Below, in pieces: positions 51,080 to 59,951 of a stretch of DNA of 64,000 bases. A program made the position numbers and the translations under genes. How positions within the stretch are numbered: position 1 is the first letter of the stretch; each line of letters begins with the position of its first letter. Source of the stretch: Streptomyces sp. NBC_01233 (GTDB lineage Bacteria > Actinomycetota > Actinomycetes > Streptomycetales > Streptomycetaceae). Location of the stretch: contig NZ_CP108514.1 in the NCBI RefSeq assembly GCF_035989305.1, positions 744,001 through 808,000 on the forward strand, in the 5' to 3' direction. The notes under the pieces were generated by a model, which was given only the letters and a program-made list of their open reading frames with translations, had not been told where the DNA came from and did not search any database.

Positions 51080-51085
51080 ATACCC
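51080..51085 (-). promoter_or_regulatory. SigB-type -10 box of the sigma-factor gene
   Basis: On the minus strand this reads GGGTAT within AAAGGGTATAAA, the -10 typical of SigB/F promoters, 62 bases upstream of the sigma-factor ATG. The expected GTTT -35 is not clear. Autoregulation is plausible. Confidence 0.35.
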
Positions 51086-51206
51086 TTTGACCTGCCGCCG
51101 ACTCGCCGCCGGCCCCTCTTTTACCGGCGATACCCCACTGCCGTACCCCATCGCCGTTCCCCCGCTGCGCAGGCATGACGACCGGGGCCGTGGGCAGCAG
51201 CCGTGC

Positions 51207-51713
51207 ATGAGCAGAGCGCAGCAGCAGACGCGTCGGTTGCTGCTGCGCGGCCGGGCCGGGGCGGTGACACGCTGCCGGGACTTCACTCGGGAGGCGCTCG
51301 CGGACTGGCAGTGGATCGCGGCCGGTGACGGGCCGCCCGGCGGCGGTCCGTCACCCGTCCATGAGCAGCGGGAGGACGACGAGCGGGCGCGCCGCCGGGA
51401 GCGGGTGGAGGACGTGCTGCTGATGGTCTCCGAGGTGGTCGCCAATGCCTGCCTGCACGCGGGCGGCCCCGTCGAGCTGGTTCTGCGTCACGGCGCGGAC
51501 GGGCTGCTGATCGAGGTCACCGACGACAGCCCCGACCGCCCGGTGCTCCGCCCTCCGCGCGATCCGGCCCTCCCGGGAGGCCACGGCCTGATGGTGCTGG
51601 ACCGCCTGTCCCGCAGCTGGGGCTGGCGGCCCGCAGCCGCCGGGAAGACGGTGTGGCTGGAGGTGCCCCCGCCCTGGCAGCCGGGTCCGGCCCCGGATCC
51701 GACCCTGCGGTGA
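51207..51713 (+). CDS. HATPase anti-sigma-factor-like protein
   Basis: A 168-residue protein of the SpoIIAB/RsbW class: N-box LLMVSEVVANACLHAG, G1 box IEVTDDSPDRP and G2 box LPGGHGLMVLDRLS. An N-terminal helical section (AGAVTRCRDFTREALADWQW) is typical of actinobacterial members. It could bind and phosphorylate an anti-anti-sigma factor or hold the divergent SigB/F-type sigma. ATG 51207; the ribosome site is weak. Confidence 0.8.
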   Translation: MSRAQQQTRRLLLRGRAGAVTRCRDFTREALADWQWIAAGDGPPGGGPSPVHEQREDDERARRRERVEDVLLMVSEVVANACLHAGGPVELVLRHGADGLLIEVTDDSPDRPVLRPPRDPALPGGHGLMVLDRLSRSWGWRPAAAGKTVWLEVPPPWQPGPAPDPTLR

Positions 51714-51740
51714 CCGTTTCCCGAACGGCCGGGCCCTCGG

Positions 51741-51989
51741 TCACGCCGGGACGAGCGTGACCTCGACGGTCTTGCCGCCACCGTAGACGAGGCTGCCCAC
51801 GGAGACCCGCCGTGCCAGGCTGTGGATCAGCGCCCGTCCGAGGCCGCCTTCCGGCAGGGCACCGTGATCCGCAACCGTGCGGGGGGCCTCGCTGCCGGCG
51901 TCACTGACGCTGACCGTCAAGGTGCGGCCGTCGGTCTCGCCGGCGCCCGACACGCCCCGGGCGGGTTTGACGGGCGCCCGACCGGTAAG
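51741..51989 (-). pseudogene. 5'-truncated HATPase (anti-sigma-like) relic
   Basis: The leftward frame ending at 51741 holds the last ~80 residues of a second HATPase: the G1-like VSVSDAGSEAPR, the G2-like LPEGGLGRALIHSL and the closing GGGKTVEVTLVPA. The N-box and the upstream half are missing, and the frame runs into the start of the nucleotidyltransferase gene at 51999. The 5' part was probably lost by insertion or deletion. Confidence 0.6.
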
Positions 51990-51998
51990 GCGCGCCGC

Positions 51999-52622
51999 AT
52001 GAAGGCGCCTCCCTCCGAAGAGCTGGATCTGCGGGCCGAGGACACGACCCGGCTGCCGCAGGACCACACGCAGGCCATTCTGGAAACCACCAAGCGGGTG
52101 GCCGCGCTCCTCAAGGCCTCGGAGCAGCCGTTCGCACTCGCCGGCAGCGTCGCCGCGTTCGCGCACGGCGTGCCGGCCCATTTCCAGCACGACACGGACT
52201 TCTGTGTGCGTCCCGAGGACTCCGAGGCCGCGATCAAGGCCCTGGAGGACGGCGGCATCCCGATGCGCCGCGCCCCCGAGGACTGGCTGGTGAAAGGCCG
52301 GTCCGGAGGGGAGGAGATCGACCTGATCTTCGAACTCGCCAGACGTCCGGTGAGCAGCGAGCTGCTGGACCGGGCGGTGCTGCTGCCGGTGGACTCGGTG
52401 TGGATGCCGGTGCTCTCGCCCACGGACCTCATGGACAGCAAGCTCGCGGCCCTGTGCGAGCACTACTGCGACTTCGGGGACCTGCTGCCGATGGCGCGGA
52501 TGCTGCGGGAGCAGATCGACTGGCGGCGGCTGGACGACGACCACCGGGCCGCGCCCCTGGCCGACGCGTTCCTGTACCTCCTGGAGCGACTCCGCGTCAT
52601 CGGACCCCGCGACGGGGCGTGA
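51999..52622 (+). CDS. nucleotidyltransferase-fold protein
   Basis: A 207-residue protein. The Pol-beta-like core shows FALAGSVAAFAHGVPAHF (the GS motif helix) and HDTDFCV with the metal-binding DxD, followed by EIDLIFEL for the third acidic residue. The C-terminal half is helical (DLMDSKLAALCEHYCDFGDL). The family includes MNT/AbiEii-type antitoxin or toxin partners and tRNA-modifying enzymes. No HEPN or AbiEi partner is adjacent, so it appears solitary. AAGG lies nine bases upstream of ATG 51999. Confidence 0.75.
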   Translation: MKAPPSEELDLRAEDTTRLPQDHTQAILETTKRVAALLKASEQPFALAGSVAAFAHGVPAHFQHDTDFCVRPEDSEAAIKALEDGGIPMRRAPEDWLVKGRSGGEEIDLIFELARRPVSSELLDRAVLLPVDSVWMPVLSPTDLMDSKLAALCEHYCDFGDLLPMARMLREQIDWRRLDDDHRAAPLADAFLYLLERLRVIGPRDGA

Positions 52623-52642
52623 GGCGCCGACGGTCGGAGCGC

Positions 52643-52678
52643 GGACGGCGACGGGTGCCGATTCCGGCACCGTCGTCC
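52643..52678. terminator. hairpin between convergent genes
   Basis: GACGGGTGCCG and CGGCACCGTC pair with one bulge around ATTC, within longer G/C arms (52643-52660 and 52665-52678), 20 bases after the nucleotidyltransferase gene. Confidence 0.5.
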
Positions 52679-52686
52679 GTGGCGGC

Positions 52687-53247
52687 TCAGGTCGTCCTGC
52701 CTCGTCCGGTGACGAGGTCCCGGGCGCGGTCCACCAGGCCGAGGCCCGGGGCGAGCAGCTTGTTCGCCGGCGGTGTCGACGGGCTGCCCGGGTGCGGGCG
52801 GGTCGGCGCCAGCTTCTTCGCGCGGCGGACGCTGTCGCCCAGGTCGTCCAGGTCGCTCTGCGGGCAGTTGTGCCGCAGGGCCGGGAAGAGGTTCTCCTCC
52901 TCGTCCTTGATGTGGGCGAGCACCTCGATGCGCAGTTCGTCCACGCGGCTGCTGAACTCGGCACCCGTCGGATCCAGTTGCTCCAGCTCCTTGAGCAGCT
53001 TCTCCGCCCGGGAATGGTCCGCGATCTCCTTGTCCGCGATGCGGTCACCGCCGTCGAGATGCTCGCGGACGGCCGGATAGAGGTACTCCTCCTCCGCCAC
53101 CGAGTGGCGGACGAGCTCGATGGTCAGCAGGTCTGCCAGCTCGCGCCTGCGCTCCCCGTCGGTGGCGGTGCGCAGTTGCACGAAGTAGTCCTTCACCTCG
53201 TCGTGGTCGGCGGTCAGTTCCCGCACCACGTCTCCGCCGTGTCCCAT
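52687..53247 (-). CDS. hemerythrin-domain protein
   Basis: A 186-residue protein with four helices carrying the HHE iron motifs: ELTADHDEVKDYF (first His), VRHSVAEEEYLYPAV (His-Glu), IADHSRAEKLLKEL and LAHIKDEEENLFPAL. All ligand positions are present. The remaining ~45 residues are a basic proline-rich tail (PTRPHPGSPSTPPANK). Cytoplasmic HHE proteins sense or store O2, NO or iron. The ATG at 53247 has GGAGG six bases upstream. Confidence 0.88.
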   Translation of the reverse strand: MGHGGDVVRELTADHDEVKDYFVQLRTATDGERRRELADLLTIELVRHSVAEEEYLYPAVREHLDGGDRIADKEIADHSRAEKLLKELEQLDPTGAEFSSRVDELRIEVLAHIKDEEENLFPALRHNCPQSDLDDLGDSVRRAKKLAPTRPHPGSPSTPPANKLLAPGLGLVDRARDLVTGRGRTT

Positions 53248-53483
53248 GGTGTGCCTCCGGATTCCAGGTCGTCCGGACGGCCCTCGCCCGGACCCGCTGG
53301 TCCGCGCCTGCCCCGAAGGGGACGAGTCATGCGATCGGATCTGACGACGGTGCGGGCGTTCTGCCCCGGCCCTCCCCTCCCGCAGCAGGACTGCTTCATG
53401 GTTCGCGTGATCCATTGGCGCCGCCGGTCAGACCAGGCGCTTCACGTGCGGCAGCCGGCCGACCTCGCGCAGCGGACCCTCCG

Positions 53484-54065
53484 TCAGCGGGACATGGCGT
53501 GGCCCGTACAGACCGGAACTTCCCTGGAGCGGGTGCTGCGCCTGCGCCGGTGGTAGGCGATCGTGACGGCGGCCAGCAACGGCCCCCAGGCGACGAGCGG
53601 CACGTAGCAGATCATCAGCGCCCACATCTCCGGGCCACTCGTGGGGAACGTCTCGCCGGTGTCGTTCAGCGGCTGGACGAAGTGGAAGACGTAGTTGAGC
53701 CCGGCATACGCACACAGCCCGGTGACCACGGTGGCGCCCGCCATGGCCGGGATGACGGCGGCGGCTGTCGGGATACGCCGACCGCCCAGCACCGGAACCC
53801 ATCTGGGCACCACCTCGCCCCACGGGCGCACCAGCCCCAGGGTGAGCAGCGCGAGGCACTCCGAGAACACGGTGAGGGAGAGGACGTACGGCCGCTCCCA
53901 CGAAAGCCAGTGGTGACCGCTGTTGCGGTCGACGAGCCCGAGCACCAGAGCGACCCGCCACAGCCCGGACGGCAGCACGACCAGCGGGACCGCGTGGGCG
54001 GAGATCCGTGCCCAGCGGGGCACGAAGCCGCCGCCCTCGATCGGTTCGACATCCTGCGTCGTCAT
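53484..54065 (-). CDS. four-TM membrane protein
   Basis: A 193-residue protein with spans at ~25-45 (AVPLVVLPSGLWRVALVLG), ~62-82 (VLSLTVFSECLALLTLGL), ~100-120 (AVIPAMAGATVVTGLCAYA) and ~150-172 (WALMICYVPLVAWGPLLAAV), then a basic end (YHRRRR). No catalytic motif; function unknown. GGGGGAAG lies five bases before ATG 54065. It is transcribed toward the hemerythrin gene but 236 bases away. Confidence 0.7.
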   Translation of the reverse strand: MTTQDVEPIEGGGFVPRWARISAHAVPLVVLPSGLWRVALVLGLVDRNSGHHWLSWERPYVLSLTVFSECLALLTLGLVRPWGEVVPRWVPVLGGRRIPTAAAVIPAMAGATVVTGLCAYAGLNYVFHFVQPLNDTGETFPTSGPEMWALMICYVPLVAWGPLLAAVTIAYHRRRRSTRSREVPVCTGHAMSR

Positions 54066-54649
54066 GTGACTTCCCCCGGTTGTTCCACGCGTCACGGACA
54101 GCTGCTCATGCTGCCCGCCGACGCGTTCTGCCACATCGGCAACCGGAGTTACTGCAGCTCCCCCGAACAGGGGACGGCGAGCGCGCTTGGTGTGCGACCA
54201 CAGCGGTACGGGACCTCATGTGGCGCCGCCGGCCTGGTCATGTCGCCCTCGCGTCAACACGGCGAGATTCCGCAGGTGGCGGGGACCGTCTGGAAACGCT
54301 TCCCGACCCACGCGGCCGGCGTGGACGCCGTCATGTTCTGGCCTCGGTGCTGCTGATCGCGGCCCGCACCGTCCGCCGTGCCCTGATGGCCTGGCCGACC
54401 TGCTCGGGTCCAGCCCGGCCGGAGCCGAGACCCTGGCACTGGCCCTGGCACTGGCCCTGGCCCTGGCCCTGGCCCTGGCCCTGGCCCTGGCCCTGGCCCT
54501 GGCCGGCAAGGGCGCCCGCGGCCCGCGCACCGGTGGTCACCGCAGCGGCGCACCTGCTGTCCGCGGTGGCAGGGAAGCGGCTCATGCCGCACCGCTACGC
54601 GGCCTTGCCGGTGCCTGTGTCCGGGCCCGTACCCAGGGCTACGTCGGCG
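54066..54649. other. gene-poor stretch with minisatellite
   Basis: This 584-bp gap holds the 6-bp tandem array listed separately. Frames through it give only low-complexity Leu-Ala or Pro-Trp runs, with no ribosome site and no recognisable domain either side. I call no gene. Confidence 0.5.
54431..54502. repeat. 6-bp tandem array (CCCTGG, 12 units)
   Basis: Units start CCCTGG, CACTGG, CCCTGG, CACTGG and continue as eight uninterrupted CCCTGG. Because the period is a multiple of three, copy number changes would not shift any frame. No gene clearly uses it. Confidence 0.95.
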
Positions 54650-55186
54650 CTATGCGGACAGGTCGAGGCGGTCCTGGGCGGCCGTGACGGCGTCGTGCGC
54701 GCGGAGCCGGCCCATCAGCACGCACAGGGTGTACGTCACGTCGTCCATCTCCCGGCGCGCGTCCTCGCTCCCGGGCTCCGCGCCCAGCCTCGCCCGGCAG
54801 GCCCGGAAACGGGCGAGGACCTTCTCGGTCAGGGCCCGGTTCGCGAGCATGGCCACCGGTGCGGCAGCTGCGGGCGCGGGGCACACCGGGCTGCGGGCGG
54901 ATTCCACCGCGTGCCGCAGGGCCCGCTCGACATGGGCGGGGAGCGCCACCCCCTGTGGGGCGGCGACGATGGCCACGGCCAGCTCGACGTCCGTGACATG
55001 GGCGGCCGTGGCCGCCGAGGCGAGGACGACGCGGGCGTCCCGTGCCGAGCACGGCGTCATTGCCATGATCATCCCCACGGCCCGCGCCACCGCCGGATCG
55101 CCGACCGCACGCCGGCCGCCTGACATCGCCCCTTCAGTAACATCGGAGGGATTTTCGGTCGAGGAATGACGAAAACGAGGAACCAT
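54650..55186 (-). CDS. ANTAR-like / DUF5133-like regulatory protein
   Basis: A 178-residue protein. Residues ~30-70 (VARAVGMIMAMTPCSARDAR, then VVLASAATAAHVTDVELAVA) have the helical pattern of an ANTAR domain. Residues ~130-175 (RREMDDVTYTLCVLMG) match the end of DUF5133 proteins of Streptomyces. ANTAR domains bind paired RNA hairpins to prevent termination, but aromatic anchor residues are weak here, so RNA binding is uncertain. ATG 55186; ATG 55126 is a possible shorter start. Confidence 0.65.
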   Translation of the reverse strand: MVPRFRHSSTENPSDVTEGAMSGGRRAVGDPAVARAVGMIMAMTPCSARDARVVLASAATAAHVTDVELAVAIVAAPQGVALPAHVERALRHAVESARSPVCPAPAAAAPVAMLANRALTEKVLARFRACRARLGAEPGSEDARREMDDVTYTLCVLMGRLRAHDAVTAAQDRLDLSA

Positions 55187-55734
55187 GCGGGATCATCCCT
55201 TCAACCGAAGGCAGACGGGGGCCATAACGAAGTCATGAAGGGTTTACCCTCGCGTACTCGGCGTGCACCTGCCGCAGGCAAAACTTCAGCTCTCCGTCGT
55301 GCCGTCCCTTCGTGAAGGGCGCGTCAGTCGGCGGGGCCCTTCCAGCGGGTCGGCCGTTCATCCGCTCCGGTCGGGCCGACCGGCCGGTCGAGGCGGCTCA
55401 CCTCGTCCGTGTCCGCGGCTCGCGTGGTCCCGGATTCCTTTCCGGCCGGGCCCTCGCCCCGGGTCCGTGTGCCAGTCCGCGGCCGGGCGCGTGGTGCCGG
55501 GCTTCGCCGTCGTGGCCGTGCAGGGGTACGCCTCCCGCGCCGCCTTGGTCGTCCATGACAGACCCCTTCCTTCGTGTTCCGTCCCGGCGCCTGCCCGGAC
55601 GGCGTTGCCGGAAACTCACGGCTGGAGGCCGGGCCGGCGTCCCGTGCATGAGCCGGCCGTATCCGGGGAGGCGCCCGGGAGACGGTGACGCGCGCCCGCC
55701 CGGGGCGGTCACCCCGCACGGAGAGGTATGAGCC
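55187..55734. other. intergenic region with a possible small leftward gene
   Basis: A 548-bp gap. On the minus strand ATG 55556 follows AAGGGG by eight bases and opens a 52-residue His/Gly-rich frame ending at 55398. From ~55440 a neighbouring frame looks more like protein (KESGTTRAADTDEVSRLDRP) and ends at 55324, so a small frameshifted gene is possible. Nothing else is seen. Confidence 0.35.
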
Positions 55735-56082
55735 ATGACCGAGGAAGCGTTCTGGGCCTACCACCCGACCGCTGGCCACCAGACGGGCCTCGACCTCGTC
55801 GGTTACAAGGTCGAGGCCACCGACGGCAGCATCGGAAAGGTCGACAAGCACTCCGATGCCGTCGACGCCGCCCATCTCGTCGTGGACACGGGTGTCTGGA
55901 TCTTCGGCAGACACGTACTGCTCCCGGCCGGCATCATCCAGCGCATCGACACGGCCGAGAAGAAGGTCTACGTCAACCGCACCAAGGACCAGATCAAGCA
56001 CGCGCCCGAGTTCGACGAGATCAAGTACACCGGCGAGCCGACCTATTTGGACCAGTACTCCCGGTACTACGGCCACATGTGA
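55735..56082 (+). CDS. PRC-barrel domain protein
   Basis: A 115-residue protein made of one PRC-barrel: LDLVGYKVEATDGSIGKVDK and ADAAHLVVDTGVWIFGRHVLLPAG-like strands, followed by KKVYVNRTKDQIKHAPEFDE and a tyrosine-rich end (DQYSRYYGHM). PRC barrels occur in RNA processing and photosystem proteins; the stand-alone Streptomyces forms are linked to stress, without known role. GGAGAGG precedes ATG 55735. Confidence 0.85.
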   Translation: MTEEAFWAYHPTAGHQTGLDLVGYKVEATDGSIGKVDKHSDAVDAAHLVVDTGVWIFGRHVLLPAGIIQRIDTAEKKVYVNRTKDQIKHAPEFDEIKYTGEPTYLDQYSRYYGHM

Positions 56083-56095
56083 GACGACCCGGCCC

Positions 56096-57016
56096 CTAGG
56101 AAGGGTGCGGGTCCGGTGACACGGCGCGCAGGGAGTACAGGACGGGAGGGTGGGAATCCCCGAAAGGGAACCGGTACCGGCCGTCCCGGCCCCCGGGCAG
56201 GATGGCGCGCGGGTCGAACTCGGCGGCGACGTGTTCGCCCAGGTGCTTCACCGTGAGGCCCGCGGACGCGGCCGAGGTGACGATCTCACCGAGCGAGTAC
56301 GGGTACTGGACGGTGTCCTGCGCCGGCAGGCTCTGCCCGGGTTCGGCGCAGGTTCTGGTGACCGTCTCGCGGTGCGGCTCGCCACCGCCGTAGGGCCAGT
56401 CGACGACCAGCGGATCGATGGCGGCGACCGTCCGGAACGCCGGATGCAGATCGACGAGGACCAGACTGCCTCCGGGGCGCAGCGCCATCGCCGCACCGCG
56501 CATCCAGGCGTCCGGGTCGGCGATCCAGCAGGGCACCCCGTAGGTGGCGACGACCAGGTCGGAGCCGGCGGCCAAGGTCTCGGACAGCCGCCGGGTGTCG
56601 GCTTCGACGAAGGTGGCGTCGAGACCGGTACGGCCGGCCAGCAGCCGGGCCCGCTCGGCCGCCGCCGGCGCGAAGTCGACCCCGGTGACCCGGGCTCCCA
56701 GCCGGGCTCAGCTCAGCGTGTCCATTCCGAAGCGGCACTGCAGGTGCAGCAGGTCCTTGCCGGTGACGTCGCCCGCCAGCTCCCGTTCGAGGGCGTAGAG
56801 GGGCTGACGCCCCGCGACGAAGGACTCCACGTCGTAGAACCTGTCGGTGGGCGTCGAGCCGTGGATCCGGGCACACACGTCCCACAGCGCACGGTTCAGG
56901 GCCAGTCCGTCGTCGGCGTCGGGCCTGCTCTCGGGCCTGGTTTCGGGCCTGGTTTCGGGCCTGGCCCCGAGGATGACACACGCGGCGGGCGTTCCGCGGG
57001 CGGGTTTGGACGACAT
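56096..57016 (-). pseudogene. SAM methyltransferase interrupted by a single TGA
   Basis: One continuous leftward frame of ~306 codons from ATG 57016 encodes a class I methyltransferase: LNRALWDVCARIHGS, motif I region KDLLHLQCRFGMDTLS, ARLGARVTGVDF, then DLVVATYGVP and LRPGGSLVLVDLHP. A TGA at 56708-56710 splits it between DTLS and ARLGA. Homologues have W or L there (DTLSWARLGAR), so a TGG-to-TGA change explains the stop. The rest is intact. A 12-bp tandem repeat codes for RPET repeats near the N-terminus. Confidence 0.75.
56920..56967. repeat. 12-bp tandem repeat, four copies
   Basis: CGGGCCTGCTCT, CGGGCCTGGTTT twice and CGGGCCTGGCCC run head to tail inside the N-terminal codons of the interrupted methyltransferase. 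Confidence 0.85.
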
Positions 57017-57148
57017 CTCAATTGGTGGCTGATGGCGTAGACAGCCGCTGGCAGGCAAACTCGTCCGGCACCAGCCGCTCAACGATCCCCACCACGACCC
57101 ACAGCCTACCGAGGCAACCAAACGAGATGACCTCTTAGGCTGACGGTC

Positions 57149-57694
57149 ATGGAGGGGCGGGGGCGCAACTACCGGTACGTGGGGCCGGTTGACCTGCGGG
57201 CGCTGGTCCGGCCGGGGAGCGAGGGCCGGAGGGTCCGCTCGGCGGCGGACTTCGACGACTGGGCGTCGGCGCTGGCGCCGGAGGAACTCGCCAAGCCCTT
57301 CACCTTCGTCGTCGACACCGCCGGTGTCCTGCGCCTTGCGCCGCGCCGCAGTGAGCACGTGGTGTGCGCCGGCGGTGGACCGGTCCGGGGCGCCGGTGAG
57401 ATCGGCTTCCGCCGGGAGTCCGGTCGGTGGGTGGTGCGGGAGGTAAGCAACCAGTCCACGGGCTACTGCCCGGACGCCGATTCGTGGACGGCCGTCGCGG
57501 ACGCGCTGGACGCGGCCGGCATCGGGTACCCGCCCGGGTTCACCCACGAGGTGGTGTTCCGCCGGTGCCCCTCCTGCCGGGAGCTGAACATCGTGCGGGA
57601 GGAGGACTTCGTCTGCGTCTTCTGCGACGGGGAACTGCCGCGGGAGTGGAACGTGGACGACGGCGGGGCAGGGCCGGGCCGGGAAAGCGGCTGA
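57149..57694 (+). CDS. hypothetical protein with C-terminal zinc ribbon
   Basis: A 181-residue protein. An N-terminal region of ~40 residues (YRYVGPVDLRALVRPGSEG), a central alpha/beta part (AKPFTFVVDTAGVLRLAPRR, RESGRWVVREVSNQSTGYCP) and a C-terminal zinc ribbon with CPSCREL and CVFCDGEL knuckles. Similar short proteins occur in several bacteria without known role. ATG 57149 follows a TTAGGCTGACGGTC stretch with no clear ribosome site. Confidence 0.65.
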   Translation: MEGRGRNYRYVGPVDLRALVRPGSEGRRVRSAADFDDWASALAPEELAKPFTFVVDTAGVLRLAPRRSEHVVCAGGGPVRGAGEIGFRRESGRWVVREVSNQSTGYCPDADSWTAVADALDAAGIGYPPGFTHEVVFRRCPSCRELNIVREEDFVCVFCDGELPREWNVDDGGAGPGRESG

Positions 57695-57769
57695 TGCGGC
57701 CGATGCCGCCGATGCCGCCGATCGTCTTCGCGTACGCTTCCCCGGCCGCCGGAGCGGCGTTCCCGCCGG

Positions 57770-58468
57770 CTACGGGGTCCCGAGCAGGTCGAGGACCGGC
57801 TCCAGTCCCGCGGGGCGCTGGTCGACCGGCAGGTGGTCCACGAAGTGCACCGCGCAGCCCAGTGCCCGAGCGCCGCCGTCCGCGTGGCGGTCGTCGCCGA
57901 CCATGAGTACGTCGGCGGGTGCCGGTCCGAGCCGGGCGCAGGCGACCCGGAAGATCTCCGGGTCGGGCTTCTGCGTGCCGAGCTCGAAGGAGAGCACGTA
58001 GGCGTCGACCAGCTCGTCCAGTCCGTGCGTGCGGAAGACCGGGCGGAGGTCCCAGCCGATGTTGCTGACCACGGCCACCGGCAGCCCCCGCCGCCGCAGT
58101 TCGCGCAGGGTCCGTCCGGTGTCCGGGTAGGGCCGCCAGGCGGCGGGGCTCATGTGGCGGTCGTACAGCGCCTGCAGCAGCTCCGGCGCCGGCAGACCGG
58201 CCGCCCGGGCCAGTCCGCCGTAGGCGGCGCGGTGCTGATCGGCGCTCATGTCCCGCTCGTGCCAGAGGGTTTCGAGGTGTGCGGGCACCTGCCGGGGCGC
58301 CGGCCCGCCCGGCAGTGCGCCGTACTCCGTCAGCCGCCGCGCCGTCTCGCCGAACTCCTCGTCGGCCAGCGGTATGCCGGTCGCCGCGAGGGCGGCGGCC
58401 AGCCACTCCTCGGTCGACTCGATGCGCAGCAGTGTGCCGGAGAAGTCGAACATCACTCCTTTGATCAT
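57770..58468 (-). CDS. HAD-superfamily hydrolase
   Basis: A 232-residue haloacid dehalogenase-like enzyme: motif I MFDFSGTLLR has Ser at the second catalytic position (DxS instead of DxD). Motif II is AVVSN, motif III lysine in LGTQKPDPEIF and motif IV MVGDDRHAD. The helical cap (~15-85) places it in the C1 cap class. DFS in place of DxD weakens a phosphatase assignment; haloacid dehalogenases tolerate other residues there. Start ATG 58468; no ribosome site, so it could be leaderless. Confidence 0.82.
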   Translation of the reverse strand: MIKGVMFDFSGTLLRIESTEEWLAAALAATGIPLADEEFGETARRLTEYGALPGGPAPRQVPAHLETLWHERDMSADQHRAAYGGLARAAGLPAPELLQALYDRHMSPAAWRPYPDTGRTLRELRRRGLPVAVVSNIGWDLRPVFRTHGLDELVDAYVLSFELGTQKPDPEIFRVACARLGPAPADVLMVGDDRHADGGARALGCAVHFVDHLPVDQRPAGLEPVLDLLGTP

Positions 58469-58493
58469 GTGGTGATCGTAGGGCAGGCCGCGG

Positions 58494-59951
58494 TCAGGTG
58501 GTCGGGTGCAGCCGGGACGGGGAGGGCGGTGAACCCTGCCGGTCTCCCTCCACGTCCGCGAGGGCACTGCCCGCCAGCCAGGTCCGCCAGTCCACGTTCC
58601 AGTCGCCGAAGCCGTTGTCGAAGGGGGCCATCTTCGCTCCGCCGCTGTTGACCACCTCCACGATGTCGCCTTCGCGGACCGTGTCGAAGAACCAGGCGGC
58701 GTCCTCGGTGCTCATGCCCGTGCAGCCGTGGCTGACGTTCTCCTCGCCCTGCGCCTCGACCGACCAGGGCGCGGCGTGGATGTACTCGCCGCTCCAGGTC
58801 ACGCGCGTCGCGTAGAGGACGGGCAGGTCGTAGAACTCCTTGGTGCCGCGCCGGATGCCGACCGTGTCCCCGCGCATCCGGACCTTGGGCTCCTTGCGCA
58901 GGACGACCTTGATGCCGCTGCGGGTCCTGAAGCCCGCCTTGCCGGTGGTCACCGGGATCGTCCTGATGACCCGCCCGTTGCGGCGTACGGTCATCCGGTG
59001 GGTGGCGGAGTCGGTGACGGCCTCGATCCGGTCCGCGATGGTGAACTGCACGTCCTCGGAGGGGCCTCCGTAGCCGTGGTCCCCGACCTCGACCCCGTCG
59101 AGTCCGCTGCGCACGCGGACCACGGTGTGCGCGGGCCAGTACGTGCGCGGCCGGTAGTGCAGGGTCGAGTCGTCGACCCAGTGCCAGGCGCCCTCGACGT
59201 GGGGCTCCGAGGTCACCTGCAGCGCCTGTTCCAGGCGGGCGCGGGCCGGGAGGTCGTCGGCGGGCACCGGCCTGCTGAGGGAGGCGGTCACGATCTCGCC
59301 GGCCCCGTACGTGCCGGGGCCGGGCCCGAACTCGGCCGTGAGCCTGCCCCCGTCCGCGGGCGGCGCGGTCCGGAAGGCCATGGTCACGCCGACCGGGGTG
59401 CCGCCCGCGTCCTGGGCTCCGACGTGCACGGTGTAGGTCTCCCCCGCGCGCAGCGGCTCGGTGTTCGCCCAGCGCTCACTGTGCGGGCCGAGCTCACCGG
59501 CCAGATGGCGGCCGCGCCGGTCCTGCACGGTGACGTCGGTGAGGCGGCCGGTGTCGGCGAGGGTGATTTCGAGCGGCCCGCCGGCGTCCGTGGGAAGCAC
59601 CCCCTGCCGGGCGGCGCGCGCCGCGTCGCCCTCGCGCAGGGCGGGCTCCTTCAGTACGGACCCCACTCCGCGCGCGGTGGCGAGCACCCGCTGCTGCTGC
59701 CAGCCGCTGCACAGTCCGGGCCGGAACATGCGTACCGCGCACCGTTCCCCGCCCGCCTCGTGACCCTCCTCCAGCACCCTCCCGACCAGCAGGGTGACCG
59801 CCGCTTCCCGCGGCGGACCGCCGAGGGTCCGCTCCGTCGTGTCCGCATCGGGCGCCCGGCCCGGCGCTGCGGCGACGACCAGCATGGCCCCCGTCACCGC
59901 AGCCACGGCGCCCCACGCCTTGGTCGGTTGTGTCCGTCGCATTCGTCGCAT
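58494..59951 (-). CDS. exported L,D-transpeptidase with Ig-like domains
   Basis: A 485-residue cell-wall enzyme. A signal anchor (AWGAVAAVTGAMLVVAAAPG) lies at ~12-31. Two bacterial Ig-like domains (FRTAPPADGGRLTAEFGPGP, VVRVRSGLDGVEVGDHGYGG) precede the YkuD catalytic domain, where the active site reads NVSHGCTGMSTEDA with Cys and His intact. L,D-transpeptidases make 3-3 cross-links in actinobacterial peptidoglycan. No lipobox is obvious. ATG 59951 was chosen as it directly begins the basic n-region. Confidence 0.9.
   Translation of the reverse strand: MRRMRRTQPTKAWGAVAAVTGAMLVVAAAPGRAPDADTTERTLGGPPREAAVTLLVGRVLEEGHEAGGERCAVRMFRPGLCSGWQQQRVLATARGVGSVLKEPALREGDAARAARQGVLPTDAGGPLEITLADTGRLTDVTVQDRRGRHLAGELGPHSERWANTEPLRAGETYTVHVGAQDAGGTPVGVTMAFRTAPPADGGRLTAEFGPGPGTYGAGEIVTASLSRPVPADDLPARARLEQALQVTSEPHVEGAWHWVDDSTLHYRPRTYWPAHTVVRVRSGLDGVEVGDHGYGGPSEDVQFTIADRIEAVTDSATHRMTVRRNGRVIRTIPVTTGKAGFRTRSGIKVVLRKEPKVRMRGDTVGIRRGTKEFYDLPVLYATRVTWSGEYIHAAPWSVEAQGEENVSHGCTGMSTEDAAWFFDTVREGDIVEVVNSGGAKMAPFDNGFGDWNVDWRTWLAGSALADVEGDRQGSPPSPSRLHPTT

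Noticed and set aside
54187..54687. Leu-Ala repeat protein encoded through the CCCTGG array
   Set aside because: No ribosome site, no recognisable sequence on either side of the repeat; all frames through a 6-bp array stay open.
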